Shown here: positions 1 through 8,428 of the stretch, one piece after another
Layout of the letters: the number at the start of each line of letters is the position of its first letter
How positions within the stretch are numbered: the stretch's first letter is position 1
DNA from: Bacteroidota bacterium
GTDB taxonomy: Bacteria > Bacteroidota > Bacteroidia > Chitinophagales > Chitinophagaceae
Reading direction: 5' to 3'
Assembly: GCA_018266575.1 (NCBI GenBank)
Contig: JAFEAE010000020.1
Location: forward strand, 1-55,316
Length of the DNA: 55,316 bases
Position numbers and translations under genes: made by a program
The notes under the pieces: generated by a model
Seen by the model: only the letters and a program-made list of their open reading frames with translations
Databases searched by the model: none
Told to the model about the DNA's origin: nothing

Positions 1-18
1 AATGTAATAATGCTTAAA

Positions 19-1251
19 CTACGCTTGCATAAAAGCCCTGTTTCGTTTTCCGCCTCTGCGTACATTACTGAAATAGGTCGGTTGTACTGTTTTTACGGGC
101 TGGGCATGCATTAAGCCATTATCAAAAAGATGGCCTTTTACAACTGGTATTGTTTTCTTAATTAATTTCTGAATATCATTCAGAAAACTTTTCTCGCTCC
201 AATCGCAAAACGAAATTGCAATGCCTTTTGCGCCGGCCCTTCCTGTCCGTCCTATGCGGTGAACATACGTTTCGGGAACGTTGGGCAAATCATAATTTAG
301 CACATGCGAAAGTTCGTCAATATCAATACCACGTGCAGCAATATCTGTTGCAACGAGCACACGTGTTTTGTGCGATTTAAAATTATCCAATGCCCTTTGC
401 CTTGCATTCTGCATTTTATCACCATGAATTGCCTCTGTTCGGATACCAACCTTGTTTAATTGTTTTGCCAATTTATCTGCGTGGTGTTTCATTTGGATAA
501 ACACCAATACGGTTTTTATATTTTCATCTTTTAACAAATGCACAAGAAGATCAAACTTCTTCAGTTTATCTACATAGTAAACTTGTTGTTGTATACTGTC
601 TACCGTAGAAGAAACCGGTGTTACTTCCACCTTTGCGGGATTATTCAATAAAATACCTGCTAATTGTTTTATTTCTGCAGGCATAGTTGCAGAAAAAAAC
701 AGCGTTTGTTTTTTAGCAGGCAGTTTAGCGATGATGCGTTTTACATCATGCACAAATCCCATATCAAGCATGCGGTCAGCTTCATCTAAAACGAAATGGC
801 TGATGTTATTCAGGTGAAGGATATTTTGTTTTAACAAATCAAGCAAGCGGCCGGGTGTAGCCACCAATATATCCACGCCGATGCGGATTTCCCTCACCTG
901 TTGGTATTGCGGTACGCCACCGAATACGACCAAATGTTTGAAAGGAAGAAATTTGCCATAGGCTTTTATGCTTTCACCGATTTGTATTGCCAGCTCCCGC
1001 GTAGGTGTTAAGATCAAAGTTTGGATGCGGTGTTGCCCATGCTGCAAGTTTAATTGCTGATGCATTAATTGCAGTACAGGAATAGTGAAAGCTGCTGTTT
1101 TGCCTGTTCCTGTTTGGGCACATCCTAACAAGTCCCTTCCCTCTAAAATAAATGGGATTGACTGTTGTTGAATAGGGGTTGGGTTTGTATACCCTTCTTT
1201 GCCCAATGCAGCCAATATTGGCTCACTGAGCTGTAAATTGTTAAATGACAC
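19..1251 (-). CDS. DEAD-box ATP-dependent RNA helicase (RhlE-like)
   Basis: A 410-residue RNA helicase that would unwind short RNA duplexes during ribosome assembly, RNA decay or cold adaptation. The motifs appear in canonical order: a Q motif (PTPIQQQ, about 24-30), Walker A AQTGTGKT (45-52), PTRELA (83-88), TPGR (132-135), DEAD (156-159), SAT (187-189) and HRIGRTGRAG in the second RecA-like lobe (about 332-341). The C-terminal tail is short and basic, as in the RhlE/CsdA-like proteins common in Bacteroidota. The start codon is GTG at 1251; the Q-motif position fits the family, so an upstream start is unlikely. It is transcribed away from an RRM gene across a 351-bp gap, next to cold-shock-type genes. 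The subfamily (RhlE rather than DeaD) is inferred from the short C-terminus. Confidence 0.93.
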   Translation of the reverse strand: MSFNNLQLSEPILAALGKEGYTNPTPIQQQSIPFILEGRDLLGCAQTGTGKTAAFTIPVLQLMHQQLNLQHGQHRIQTLILTPTRELAIQIGESIKAYGKFLPFKHLVVFGGVPQYQQVREIRIGVDILVATPGRLLDLLKQNILHLNNISHFVLDEADRMLDMGFVHDVKRIIAKLPAKKQTLFFSATMPAEIKQLAGILLNNPAKVEVTPVSSTVDSIQQQVYYVDKLKKFDLLVHLLKDENIKTVLVFIQMKHHADKLAKQLNKVGIRTEAIHGDKMQNARQRALDNFKSHKTRVLVATDIAARGIDIDELSHVLNYDLPNVPETYVHRIGRTGRAGAKGIAISFCDWSEKSFLNDIQKLIKKTIPVVKGHLFDNGLMHAQPVKTVQPTYFSNVRRGGKRNRAFMQA

Positions 1252-1602
1252 GTTGAATTATTTTAATTAAATTTTGATAAGGCTATCAGAATTATACTGA
1301 TACATTATCTGCCTTACGTTAGCACATCACAGTATTTGAGGAGAAATAAACTACGCAAACAGGGAGAGTAATAACATTAAGAAGCATAAAGATAACTTTT
1401 ATTTCGGGATCTGCCTGATTTATTTTTTTTGGGTCGGAAAAGAGTAAAATAAAATTAAAGCACAGCTAAAATAAGCGTACCTTTGTCAAGATATTTTGAG
1501 TCATCTAATATTGTAATCGAATAATAATTTCTCTTACGCTTCTCTATTTTTCTTTTACACTTTCTTTTACTCAATCATTTTTCACCTAATCATTTATTCG
1601 TT
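1252..1602. other. 351-bp divergent intergenic region
   Basis: This gap separates the helicase gene from the RRM gene. It contains a TAnnTTTG-type promoter box at 1478-1485 on the plus strand. Downstream of that is a leader of about 110 nt whose last part (1539-1599) contains no G at all and is very rich in C and U. I see no RNA gene, no open frame of note and no strong hairpin. Confidence 0.6.
1478..1485 (+). promoter_or_regulatory. Bacteroidota-type -7 box (TACCTTTG) for the RRM gene
   Basis: TACCTTTG matches the TAnnTTTG -7 consensus of the Bacteroidota primary sigma factor. Transcription would start near 1492 and leave a leader of about 110 nt. No clear TTTG -33 element is visible at the expected distance. 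Confidence 0.5.
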
Positions 1603-1884
1603 ATGAATATTTATGTTTCCAATCTCGGCTTTAGTATTAATGATGCTGAATTAAATAAATTATTTGCAAGCTATGGTGTAGTAAAATCTGCCAAAGTAAT
1701 TGTCGACAAACTCACAAACCAGAGCCGTGGTTTTGGCTTTGTGGAAATGACCGATGAAAATGCTGCACAGGCAGCCTTAAAAGGATTGAACGGCACAATG
1801 GTTGAAGGTAGGGCACTTAAGGTAAATGAAGCACGCCCAAGAGAAGAACAAAACAACAACCGGTCGTCTTTTAAGCGTTGGTAA
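1603..1884 (+). CDS. RRM-type RNA-binding protein
   Basis: A 93-residue protein made of one RNA recognition motif and a short Arg/Asn-rich tail. RNP2 is IYVSNL (3-8) and RNP1 is RGFGFVEM (about 42-49), with the conserved aromatic residues present. Such small RRM proteins, like the cyanobacterial Rbp family, bind single-stranded RNA and are often cold-inducible. The Arg/Asn-rich tail (about 79-93) would add non-specific RNA affinity. It heads a run of co-directional genes that includes a cold-shock-domain protein and a desaturase. The long G-free leader upstream is unusual and could be a site of autoregulation. There is no recognisable Shine-Dalgarno sequence. Confidence 0.92.
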   Translation: MNIYVSNLGFSINDAELNKLFASYGVVKSAKVIVDKLTNQSRGFGFVEMTDENAAQAALKGLNGTMVEGRALKVNEARPREEQNNNRSSFKRW

Positions 1885-1912
1885 TTTTCAACATCAAAAA
1901 AATAATATAGGT

Positions 1913-2158
1913 ATGACTTCAGAGCTAATTGAAAAATTTATTAATAAAAGTGAAAGCGAATACAAACCTGTACGTATCCATTTTAAAGAAAGGGCGAGCA
2001 TCGAGGGGATTTTTGTGAAGGGGCAGGATTACAAAGAACTAAAGTCAAAAAATTTCTGGCGTGTAGTTAAAGCAGATGTTGCAGGCGAATGGGCCGAAAC
2101 AAAAAATATAGGCCTGACACGCTTATATAACGGTATATCATTTACCAAATTATCTTAA
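1913..2158 (+). CDS. Small conserved-looking protein of unknown function
   Basis: An 81-residue acidic/basic mixed protein that I do not recognise. The frame is open from 1826, but the ATG at 1913 (MTSELIEKF) is preferred because the longer version would overlap the RRM gene by about 60 bp. There is no signal peptide or membrane segment. The sequence alternates charged and hydrophobic residues with a central KNFWRVV segment, suggesting a small mixed alpha/beta fold. Its position between an RRM protein and a cold-shock-domain protein, 28 bp downstream of the former and 37 bp upstream of the latter, suggests co-transcription and a role linked to RNA binding or stress. That role is only inference. 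Confidence 0.7.
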   Translation: MTSELIEKFINKSESEYKPVRIHFKERASIEGIFVKGQDYKELKSKNFWRVVKADVAGEWAETKNIGLTRLYNGISFTKLS

Positions 2159-2195
2159 AACAGGCAGCTTGAATTTAAATACTAAAAATTAAACC

Positions 2196-2642
2196 ATGGC
2201 GGAAACCTGGAATAAGAAAGAAAGGGAAAAGAAAAAGCAACAAATCAAAAAGCAAAAAGAAGAACGCAGGCAGGAGCGAAAAGAAAAAACAAAAGAATCA
2301 AAAAGCCTCGATAGTATGCTTGCTTATTTGGATGAAAACGGCAACCTTTCTGACACGCCCCCGGATCCCAGAAAAAAAGAAAAGGTAAAATTAGAAGATA
2401 TACAAATCGGGATCCCTAAAATGGAAGACAGGATAAATGAAACAAATTTGCACAAGGGGACAATTACTTCTTTTAATGAATCAAAAGGATTCGGGTTCAT
2501 TAAAGATAGAATGACACAACAAGATATTTTTTTTCATGTAAACGGATTAGGTGAACCTGTAAAAGTACAGAACAAAGTAAGTTTTGAAATTGAAAAAACA
2601 CCAAAAGGGTTAAGTGCTGTTAATGTAAAACTGCTTCGTTGA
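2196..2642 (+). CDS. Cold-shock-domain protein with basic N-terminal extension
   Basis: A 148-residue protein. The C-terminal 65 residues form a cold-shock domain with RNP1-like KGFGFIKD and RNP2-like DIFFHV motifs, which bind single-stranded RNA or DNA and melt secondary structure. The first 35 residues are almost entirely Lys, Arg, Glu and Gln (an extended helix or coil), followed by a Pro/Lys-rich linker. This architecture, an extended charged arm plus a CSD, differs from the 65-70-residue CspA type but is seen in Bacteroidota. It follows the RRM and small-protein genes and precedes a desaturase, consistent with a cold-response locus. The start ATG at 2196 has no good Shine-Dalgarno site. 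Confidence 0.9.
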   Translation: MAETWNKKEREKKKQQIKKQKEERRQERKEKTKESKSLDSMLAYLDENGNLSDTPPDPRKKEKVKLEDIQIGIPKMEDRINETNLHKGTITSFNESKGFGFIKDRMTQQDIFFHVNGLGEPVKVQNKVSFEIEKTPKGLSAVNVKLLR

Positions 2643-2723
2643 AAATTGCCTGATGAATAATTTTAGAAATCCGTACACATATCCTGATGCCGGCCTCTGC
2701 AGCTTAGGAAAATACAAATACAA

Positions 2724-3809
2724 ATGCCTAAAGTAACTTTCAACAATACGGAACGTTTTTTTTATTCGTCTCTTAAATCTTCAGTTGACGAATATTTTGA
2801 AAAGAATAATTTGAAGAAGACAGGCAATAAAAAACTTTACCTTAAATCAATTATATTAATATCTTCTGCTATTACCATTTATTGCAGTTTGATTTTTTTT
2901 AAGATGCCCGCATTCGCTGGTATCTTATTGAGCGGCCTTTTTGGATTTATTCTTGCAAGCATCGGTTTTAATGTAATGCACGACGCGTGCCACGGAAGTT
3001 ATTCAAGTCGTAAACATATCAATGAAATTATGGGGCTTACTTTAAATGCCCTCGGTGGCAACGCTTTTATATGGAAATTCAAACACAACATCATTCACCA
3101 TACTTATCCGAATGTAGATGGAATGGACGATGATATTGCAAAAAGCCCTGTGATGCGGCAATGTACTTCTCAAAAATGGATGCCTGTGCACCGTTTTCAG
3201 CATATCTATGTTGTTCTGGTATATGCTATCACATCGGTGGCATGGGTTTTTATTATGGATTTCAATAAATATGTAAAACAAAGGATCGTTAATACCCCTC
3301 TGCAAAAAATGAATGCTAAGGAACATATTGTTTTTTGGCTTTCAAAAATTTTGTACATCCTCTTTTATATATTCATTCCGGTTTATTTTGTTGGATGGGA
3401 ACATTGGGCAGTTGGATTTATATGTTTTAACCTGGTGATGGGTTTTACGCTTGCTATTGTATTTCAATTAGCACATGTTGTGGAAAATGCACAATTTGAG
3501 TATGTAAAAGAAAATGATACCATGAGAATTGAAGAAGAATGGGCTGTTTATCAGGTAAAGGCAACTGCTGATTTTGCAACATCAAACAAAATCATTTCAT
3601 GGTTTGCCGGCGGGTTGAACTTTCAGGTGGAACATCATCTATTTCCGAAGATATCACATATTCACTACCATCATCTCCAAAAGATTGTAAAAGAAAAATG
3701 TACGCAATATCAAATTCCTTACAATGAATTTCCGACCATGCAACGTGCAGTAACATCCCATTTTAAAATGATGAAGGAATTGGGCAAAAAACCAACTTCA
3801 GGTTATTAG
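2724..3809 (+). CDS. Membrane fatty acid (acyl-CoA/acyl-lipid) desaturase
   Basis: A 361-residue integral membrane di-iron desaturase that would introduce a cis double bond into acyl chains and so keep membranes fluid. The three histidine boxes are visible: HDACH (around residue 87), HNIIHH (around 120) and QVEHH (around 302). The Gln in place of the first His of the third box is typical of front-end or linoleoyl-CoA desaturase-like proteins. Hydrophobic pairs flank the boxes at about 43-80 and 205-250. A likely terminator follows at 3823-3861. It lies 81 bp after the cold-shock-domain gene and is in the same orientation. Substrate and regiospecificity cannot be read from the sequence. Confidence 0.92.
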   Translation: MPKVTFNNTERFFYSSLKSSVDEYFEKNNLKKTGNKKLYLKSIILISSAITIYCSLIFFKMPAFAGILLSGLFGFILASIGFNVMHDACHGSYSSRKHINEIMGLTLNALGGNAFIWKFKHNIIHHTYPNVDGMDDDIAKSPVMRQCTSQKWMPVHRFQHIYVVLVYAITSVAWVFIMDFNKYVKQRIVNTPLQKMNAKEHIVFWLSKILYILFYIFIPVYFVGWEHWAVGFICFNLVMGFTLAIVFQLAHVVENAQFEYVKENDTMRIEEEWAVYQVKATADFATSNKIISWFAGGLNFQVEHHLFPKISHIHYHHLQKIVKEKCTQYQIPYNEFPTMQRAVTSHFKMMKELGKKPTSGY

Positions 3810-3822
3810 GGCAGTTAATAAT

Positions 3823-3861
3823 AATAATTGCAGGGAATAAATACCTGCGAAATTATTTTTT
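3823..3861 (+). terminator. Rho-independent terminator after the desaturase
   Basis: The inverted repeat AATAATTGCAGG / CCTGC-GAAATTATT (2-nt bulge) has a 9-nt loop and runs into six T residues at 3856-3861. It lies 13 bp past the desaturase stop codon. Confidence 0.6.
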
Positions 3862-3936
3862 GTTGCAAAGCAGAGCTCAGCGTATCTGCATTTTCAAGTG
3901 AAATTTTATCAGAAATATTTTGGATTGATACGGGTA

Positions 3937-4368
3937 TCAATAATCCGCAGGAAAAAACTCTTTCAGTATTTCATTCAGCATAGGGATGCTTAATGGTTTA
4001 TGACGGAAACCTGCTACTTCAGGCATGCCCTCTGCCCGTGTAACGTCATCCGGATTTAGCGATGTGCTTAACATAACCACAATAGTTTCTTTCTTAAAAC
4101 CTTTTTTTAGCTCCTTATATTTTTCCAGGAATTCCCAACCATTCATGCATGGCATGTTGATGTCAAGAAAGATAAGGTCGGGAAAATGTGTAAAATCTTC
4201 CAATGAATTTTTTTCGCAGAATTTCTCCAGGTAATTTAATGCCTCGGATGCACTTTGTGCAATAAGCGTTTCAGATGTGCAATCCGCTTCGCTCACGATC
4301 ATTTTGTATAAAAAGTTCGTGGGTTCGTCGTCGTCAATGAGTAATATGCAATTTAATTTTTTCTTCAC
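3937..4368 (-). CDS. Single-domain response regulator
   Basis: A 143-residue receiver domain without an output domain. The acidic pocket is DDDE (12-15), the phospho-acceptor is Asp69 in FLDINMP, the switch Ser/Thr follows VVMLST (101-102) and the conserved Lys is Lys124 in FRHKP. It starts with GTG at 4368, and this codon overlaps the stop of the upstream histidine kinase gene (GTGA), so the pair is translationally coupled and almost certainly cognate. Stand-alone receivers of this Rcp1-like type usually act through protein-protein contacts or phosphorelay rather than DNA binding. The target is unknown. Confidence 0.92.
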   Translation of the reverse strand: MKKKLNCILLIDDDEPTNFLYKMIVSEADCTSETLIAQSASEALNYLEKFCEKNSLEDFTHFPDLIFLDINMPCMNGWEFLEKYKELKKGFKKETIVVMLSTSLNPDDVTRAEGMPEVAGFRHKPLSIPMLNEILKEFFPADY

Positions 4369-6377
4369 GCGTGTTCGAATTCATGAATGGAACAATAAAA
4401 TGTGCTTCCTTTTCCGGGCTCGGATTCCGCCCATATTCTTCCGTTGTGCAGTTCTGCGATTTTTTTACAATTTGCCAATCCTATACCGGAGCCTTCATAT
4501 TCGGTTCGTGTATGAAGCCTTTGAAAAATTACAAAAATTCTTGACAAATATTTTTCTTCTATACCAATTCCATTGTCGCTGAATGAAAATAGCCAATGCT
4601 GCTCATTTTTTTCCGCGGCAATTTTTATTCGCGGGGCAATATCTTTTTGCCTGAACTTAATTGCATTGCTTATAAGGTTTTGAAAGAGTTGCTTTATTTC
4701 TGTAGGATAACCGAGAATGGTTGGTAATTCTGTTGCATTAATTTCAGCATGGCTTTCTTTTATTAACCCATCAAGGTCTGCAAGCACTTCACAGAGCAAT
4801 TCATTGCAGTTTATTTTTTTCGCCTGTGTTTCTCGTCCTATTCGTGAGTAATCGAGTAAATCTTTGATAAGCGTTTTCATCCGGTCGGAAGACTGGATGA
4901 TGTATGAAATGTATTTGTCTGCATCAGCATCGATCTTTCCTAAATATTTCTGTCGGATCAATTCTGCGAAGCCTGTTGTGGTGCGCAAAGGTTCCTGCAA
5001 ATCGTGCGATGCGACATAAGCAAACTGTTCGAGTTCTTTATTTTTTCTTTCGAGTTCATTTGTCCGCAGTGTAACTTTTTTCTCCAGGTTGATGTTGATC
5101 TCCATGATCTGTTTTTCCAATAATTTTTTCTCGGTGATATTGCGAATTGCAGCCGAGATCAATAATCCTTCTTCCATTCGTATCGGTCTGAAACTGATTT
5201 CTACCGGAAACTCTTTTTCATCCTTACGTATACCCATCCATTCCAGTTCTTCCGGTTCATTATTTTGCATGATGTCAAGCACATGATGGAAAGAACCGTT
5301 CCCATTTTTCTTTTTAGTGATACAAGTGATTAACAGATCTATTTCTTTTCCCAGGATTTCACTGCGTGAATAACCAAACATGTTTTCTGTTTGCGCATTC
5401 ACAATTTGTATCACTCCTGAATCATTCAGAATTACAATTGCATCAGGAGCAGATTCCAAGAGGTTTTTAAATCGTTGCTGCACGTTTTCAATTTCATGGA
5501 TGCTTCGTTCCAACTCATCAGACATCATGTTGAAATTATTAGCCAATATCCCTATTTCATCTTTTGAAAAAACTTTTGCTTTCCTGCTGAAATCCCTTTT
5601 TGCAACTGCCTGCGCTGATAATAAGATCTCTTTCAACCCTCGCTGGATACCGCGGCTTACTGTAATTGCAAGCAGCAACCCGGTACACTCAACAGTCAAT
5701 GCCACACCAAACAACAACCGAAGGATCACGTATTCCAGCCATCTTGAACCTTCGCCTAATGTGTACGAAAATTCATCTTCAAAGAAAGTAAGGTTTGTAT
5801 TGATTGGATCTATTTCTGCGAGAATATGATTAACACTGTCTTGCGAGGGGTTTGTTTTATTGATTTCAGTGTGCAATTTTTTTGAGATGCCGTCGAATTT
5901 TCTCACTAAGCTATCTGCTTTCGACCATGCTATAATCGCCTTGCTGATATATGAAACAAAATGAAACCTTCGGAATAAATTGATCATTCCTTCTACGTCG
6001 TCCGGATGATTTCTTCCTTCGATAAAGCCTTGTTTAGCTGCTTCTAAATCCGGGTTTTCTTTTCCTAATTCTACTAACGTTTTGTGATCTCCCTCTGAAA
6101 CTTTCATGAACTCGCGGAATTTTTCATAATCCGCTTCATCATGCGTACGGCCATATTTCATCAATTGGTAAACGGCTTCTTTCTGTGCTTTCGACCATAA
6201 GCCTTCGCCGGTTACATACGCCCGAACGGAAGAAAGAGTGTTCACTGAAAATATCAGCACACCCAATTCAATTGCGATCAATATCGCCATAATGCCGACA
6301 GTGAAATAGAGTTTCTTTGCTATCGACACATTTTTTATCCAGCGGAAAAGAGAAACACGCTTCATAAACTTTCTCAT
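4365..6377 (-). CDS. Transmembrane HAMP-PAS sensor histidine kinase
   Basis: A 670-residue inner-membrane sensor kinase. Membrane segments lie at about 23-45 and 216-240, with a periplasmic helical region between them (CHASE3/four-helix-bundle-like). A HAMP domain follows (about 240-295), then one PAS domain (about 300-415) and a coiled-coil linker. The HisKA domain has His458 in ASHDLQEPLR. The HATPase domain has its N box (NLISNAIKF, 567-575), DNGIGI (601-606) and GSGIGLAN (629-636). The ASHDLQEP/RIFVIFQRLH style belongs to the phytochrome-like kinase family. The gene overlaps its response regulator by 4 bp and is divergent from a second kinase gene. The stimulus is not predictable. Confidence 0.93.
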   Translation of the reverse strand: MRKFMKRVSLFRWIKNVSIAKKLYFTVGIMAILIAIELGVLIFSVNTLSSVRAYVTGEGLWSKAQKEAVYQLMKYGRTHDEADYEKFREFMKVSEGDHKTLVELGKENPDLEAAKQGFIEGRNHPDDVEGMINLFRRFHFVSYISKAIIAWSKADSLVRKFDGISKKLHTEINKTNPSQDSVNHILAEIDPINTNLTFFEDEFSYTLGEGSRWLEYVILRLLFGVALTVECTGLLLAITVSRGIQRGLKEILLSAQAVAKRDFSRKAKVFSKDEIGILANNFNMMSDELERSIHEIENVQQRFKNLLESAPDAIVILNDSGVIQIVNAQTENMFGYSRSEILGKEIDLLITCITKKKNGNGSFHHVLDIMQNNEPEELEWMGIRKDEKEFPVEISFRPIRMEEGLLISAAIRNITEKKLLEKQIMEININLEKKVTLRTNELERKNKELEQFAYVASHDLQEPLRTTTGFAELIRQKYLGKIDADADKYISYIIQSSDRMKTLIKDLLDYSRIGRETQAKKINCNELLCEVLADLDGLIKESHAEINATELPTILGYPTEIKQLFQNLISNAIKFRQKDIAPRIKIAAEKNEQHWLFSFSDNGIGIEEKYLSRIFVIFQRLHTRTEYEGSGIGLANCKKIAELHNGRIWAESEPGKGSTFYCSIHEFEHA

Positions 6378-6591
6378 TAAGGTTCTCTCTTATAGTAACT
6401 TTAAATAGGCTATTTAAAGTATGTAGAAATAAATGAATTATTTTATAATGGTTGTTCTGTAAATACAAACATTGGCATGCATCTAAATGATTTAATGTAT
6501 TCATAATTTCTTTAAATGTTGATAGCTTTACTGCTTGGAAAATGATGATTGAAAGATCAATTGTTTACCTCTAAAGCCAATAAACCTGAAT

Positions 6592-8034
6592 ATGATATCC
6601 ACCGAAAACCCATTGAAAATTTTAGTTGTTGAAGACAACCCCGGAGATTTTTATTTACTGAATGAATACCTCAAAAAAACAGGGCTGCCTACAAAAGATG
6701 TATTGCACGCAAACCGGTTGAAAGATGCACTTTCCATTCTTGAACATAATAATCCAGATCTTATTTTTCTTGACCTTGCACTTCCGGATGGAGAAGGAAT
6801 TGAATCGTTTAATATCATTAATAATGCAGCGCCTGATCTTTCGATCATTGTATTGTCGGGATTGATCGACAAGCAAATTGCATTACACACTATCTTACTT
6901 GGTGCGCAGGATTACCTGGTGAAAGGTACATTTGATGAAACACTTCTTACTAAATCTATAGAGTACAGTATTGAGCGTAAAAAAAATATTCGTCACGCGG
7001 TAGAAAATTATGAACGCTATCACAGCTTAGTGAAAGCAACAAATGATACAGTATGGGACCGCGATTTGCGTACTGATGAAATCAACTGGAATGAAGGGAT
7101 ACAAAATATTTTCGGACATAGGTTGGAAGAATTTCACTCAAGCGGGGAATGGCATTTTGCAAACATTCATCCCGATGACAGGAAGCGCATTATGGATAGC
7201 ATGAATTCCTGTCTTGAAAATTGTGAAGATCAATGGGTCGGCGAATACCGGTATGCATGTGCAAATGGTGAATACAAATTTGTGTACGACCGCGGTTATA
7301 TTTTGCTTGATAATAATAAACGGGCATACCGTATGATCGGTGTGATGATGGATATTACAGAAAGAAAAAAGAAACAGGAGGAGAGAATTAAAAATGAAAT
7401 TGAACGGCAAAAATTAATTACGGCAATTACAGTTAATACCCAGGAGAAAGAAAGGAAACAGATAGGGCAGGAGCTGCACGATAATATCAACCAGATTTTA
7501 GTAACGGCAAAATTATGCCTGGATGTTGCACTGCGCGAAGAAGAAATTGAAAAAGAACTTTTGTACAAGAGCCGTGATTATATTATGAAGGCGATCAGGG
7601 AAATCCGTTCAGTTTCAAAATCACTGATACTTGGGTCTATGAAAGATATCCGTTTGGAGGAAGCATTGCAGGAAATTGCAGAAAACATGCGTGTGAATTC
7701 GAAATTGTCTGTGTCTTTGTCGTTGCCGGGAAAAGGGATCGATAATTTATCGCCTGATAAAAAATTAGCTGTTTACCGCATCATACAGGAACAGGTAAAT
7801 AATATTATAAAACATTCCAGGGCAACTGAAGTAAAAATTATGTTGCGGATAGTAGATAGGTCGCTCTACATATCAGTTGCTGATAACGGAGTAGGTTCAG
7901 CGAAGAATAATGATTTCAAAGGAATAGGGCTACATAATATTTCCGGGCGGGTAGATATGCACAATGGCGAAATGGAAATCATTACCAGCCCGGGCAAAGG
8001 ATATACGCTGAATATACAGATACCTGTTGATTAA
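6592..8034 (+). CDS. Receiver-PAS-histidine kinase (HisKA_3, NarX-like) cytoplasmic protein
   Basis: A 480-residue soluble signalling protein in the order receiver, PAS/PAC, HisKA_3, HATPase. The receiver has acidic ED (14-15), phospho-acceptor Asp61 (FLDLALP) and Lys111. The PAS domain spans about 140-258 and ends in the PAC signature VMMDITERK. The dimerisation domain has His296 in QELHDNINQ, typical of the NarX/DesK class, and DNGVGSA (431-437) in the ATPase. HisKA_3 kinases usually pair with LuxR/NarL-type regulators, but none is encoded in this window. Divergent transcription from the other kinase pair suggests that its receiver could accept phosphate from that kinase (inference). Its 3' end overlaps the convergent heavy-metal-domain gene by 4 bp. 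Confidence 0.9.
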   Translation: MISTENPLKILVVEDNPGDFYLLNEYLKKTGLPTKDVLHANRLKDALSILEHNNPDLIFLDLALPDGEGIESFNIINNAAPDLSIIVLSGLIDKQIALHTILLGAQDYLVKGTFDETLLTKSIEYSIERKKNIRHAVENYERYHSLVKATNDTVWDRDLRTDEINWNEGIQNIFGHRLEEFHSSGEWHFANIHPDDRKRIMDSMNSCLENCEDQWVGEYRYACANGEYKFVYDRGYILLDNNKRAYRMIGVMMDITERKKKQEERIKNEIERQKLITAITVNTQEKERKQIGQELHDNINQILVTAKLCLDVALREEEIEKELLYKSRDYIMKAIREIRSVSKSLILGSMKDIRLEEALQEIAENMRVNSKLSVSLSLPGKGIDNLSPDKKLAVYRIIQEQVNNIIKHSRATEVKIMLRIVDRSLYISVADNGVGSAKNNDFKGIGLHNISGRVDMHNGEMEIITSPGKGYTLNIQIPVD

Positions 8035-8405
8035 TTTTTCTTTTCCGGGCCTCCGCCGTCTTCCGGTTTTTTGCAGCAGGTAGGTAATTTTTTATATGCC
8101 TCCGGGTCGGCAGTTACATCATCAGCATCATAGCCGACATTTGCAATAGCAGTTTTTACATTTTCCAACGTAGTACGGTCTGCAACAAAAGTTACTTTTG
8201 TTATCTTGTGTTTATAATCAACCACCACTTTTTGTACGCCTTCTTCTCTGCTCAAATAACTTTCAATACGGTTCTTGCATTGTTCGCATTGTACAGTTGG
8301 CGTTTTAATTGTTGCGCTAATAATGCCGCCTTTTTTTACTACCTGAGCGGTAGATGCAACAGCAAACCCGACAAGCAATATAAATACTAATTGTAGTTTT
8401 TTCAT
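8031..8405 (-). CDS. Secreted heavy-metal-associated (HMA) domain protein
   Basis: A 124-residue exported protein. The start at 8405 (MKKLQLVF) gives a clean signal peptide (cleavage after STAQ, about residue 21), which the longer reading from 8423 would spoil. The mature part is an HMA ferredoxin-like domain with the metal-binding CEQC motif and the expected beta-alpha-beta pattern. A second Cys pair sits near the C-terminus (TCCKKPE). HMA proteins carry Cu(I), Zn or Hg ions; a periplasmic member would act as a chaperone or scavenger. It starts 23 bp after pyrE on the same strand, so it may be co-transcribed, though with no functional link. Metal identity is unknown. Confidence 0.85.
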   Translation of the reverse strand: MKKLQLVFILLVGFAVASTAQVVKKGGIISATIKTPTVQCEQCKNRIESYLSREEGVQKVVVDYKHKITKVTFVADRTTLENVKTAIANVGYDADDVTADPEAYKKLPTCCKKPEDGGGPEKKN

Positions 8406-8428
8406 GAGTATATTTTTGAACAATAAAT

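Noticed and set aside
5380..5829. A 149-residue open frame on the plus strand inside the kinase gene
   Set aside because: It lies fully antisense to a well-supported histidine kinase and has no domain features.
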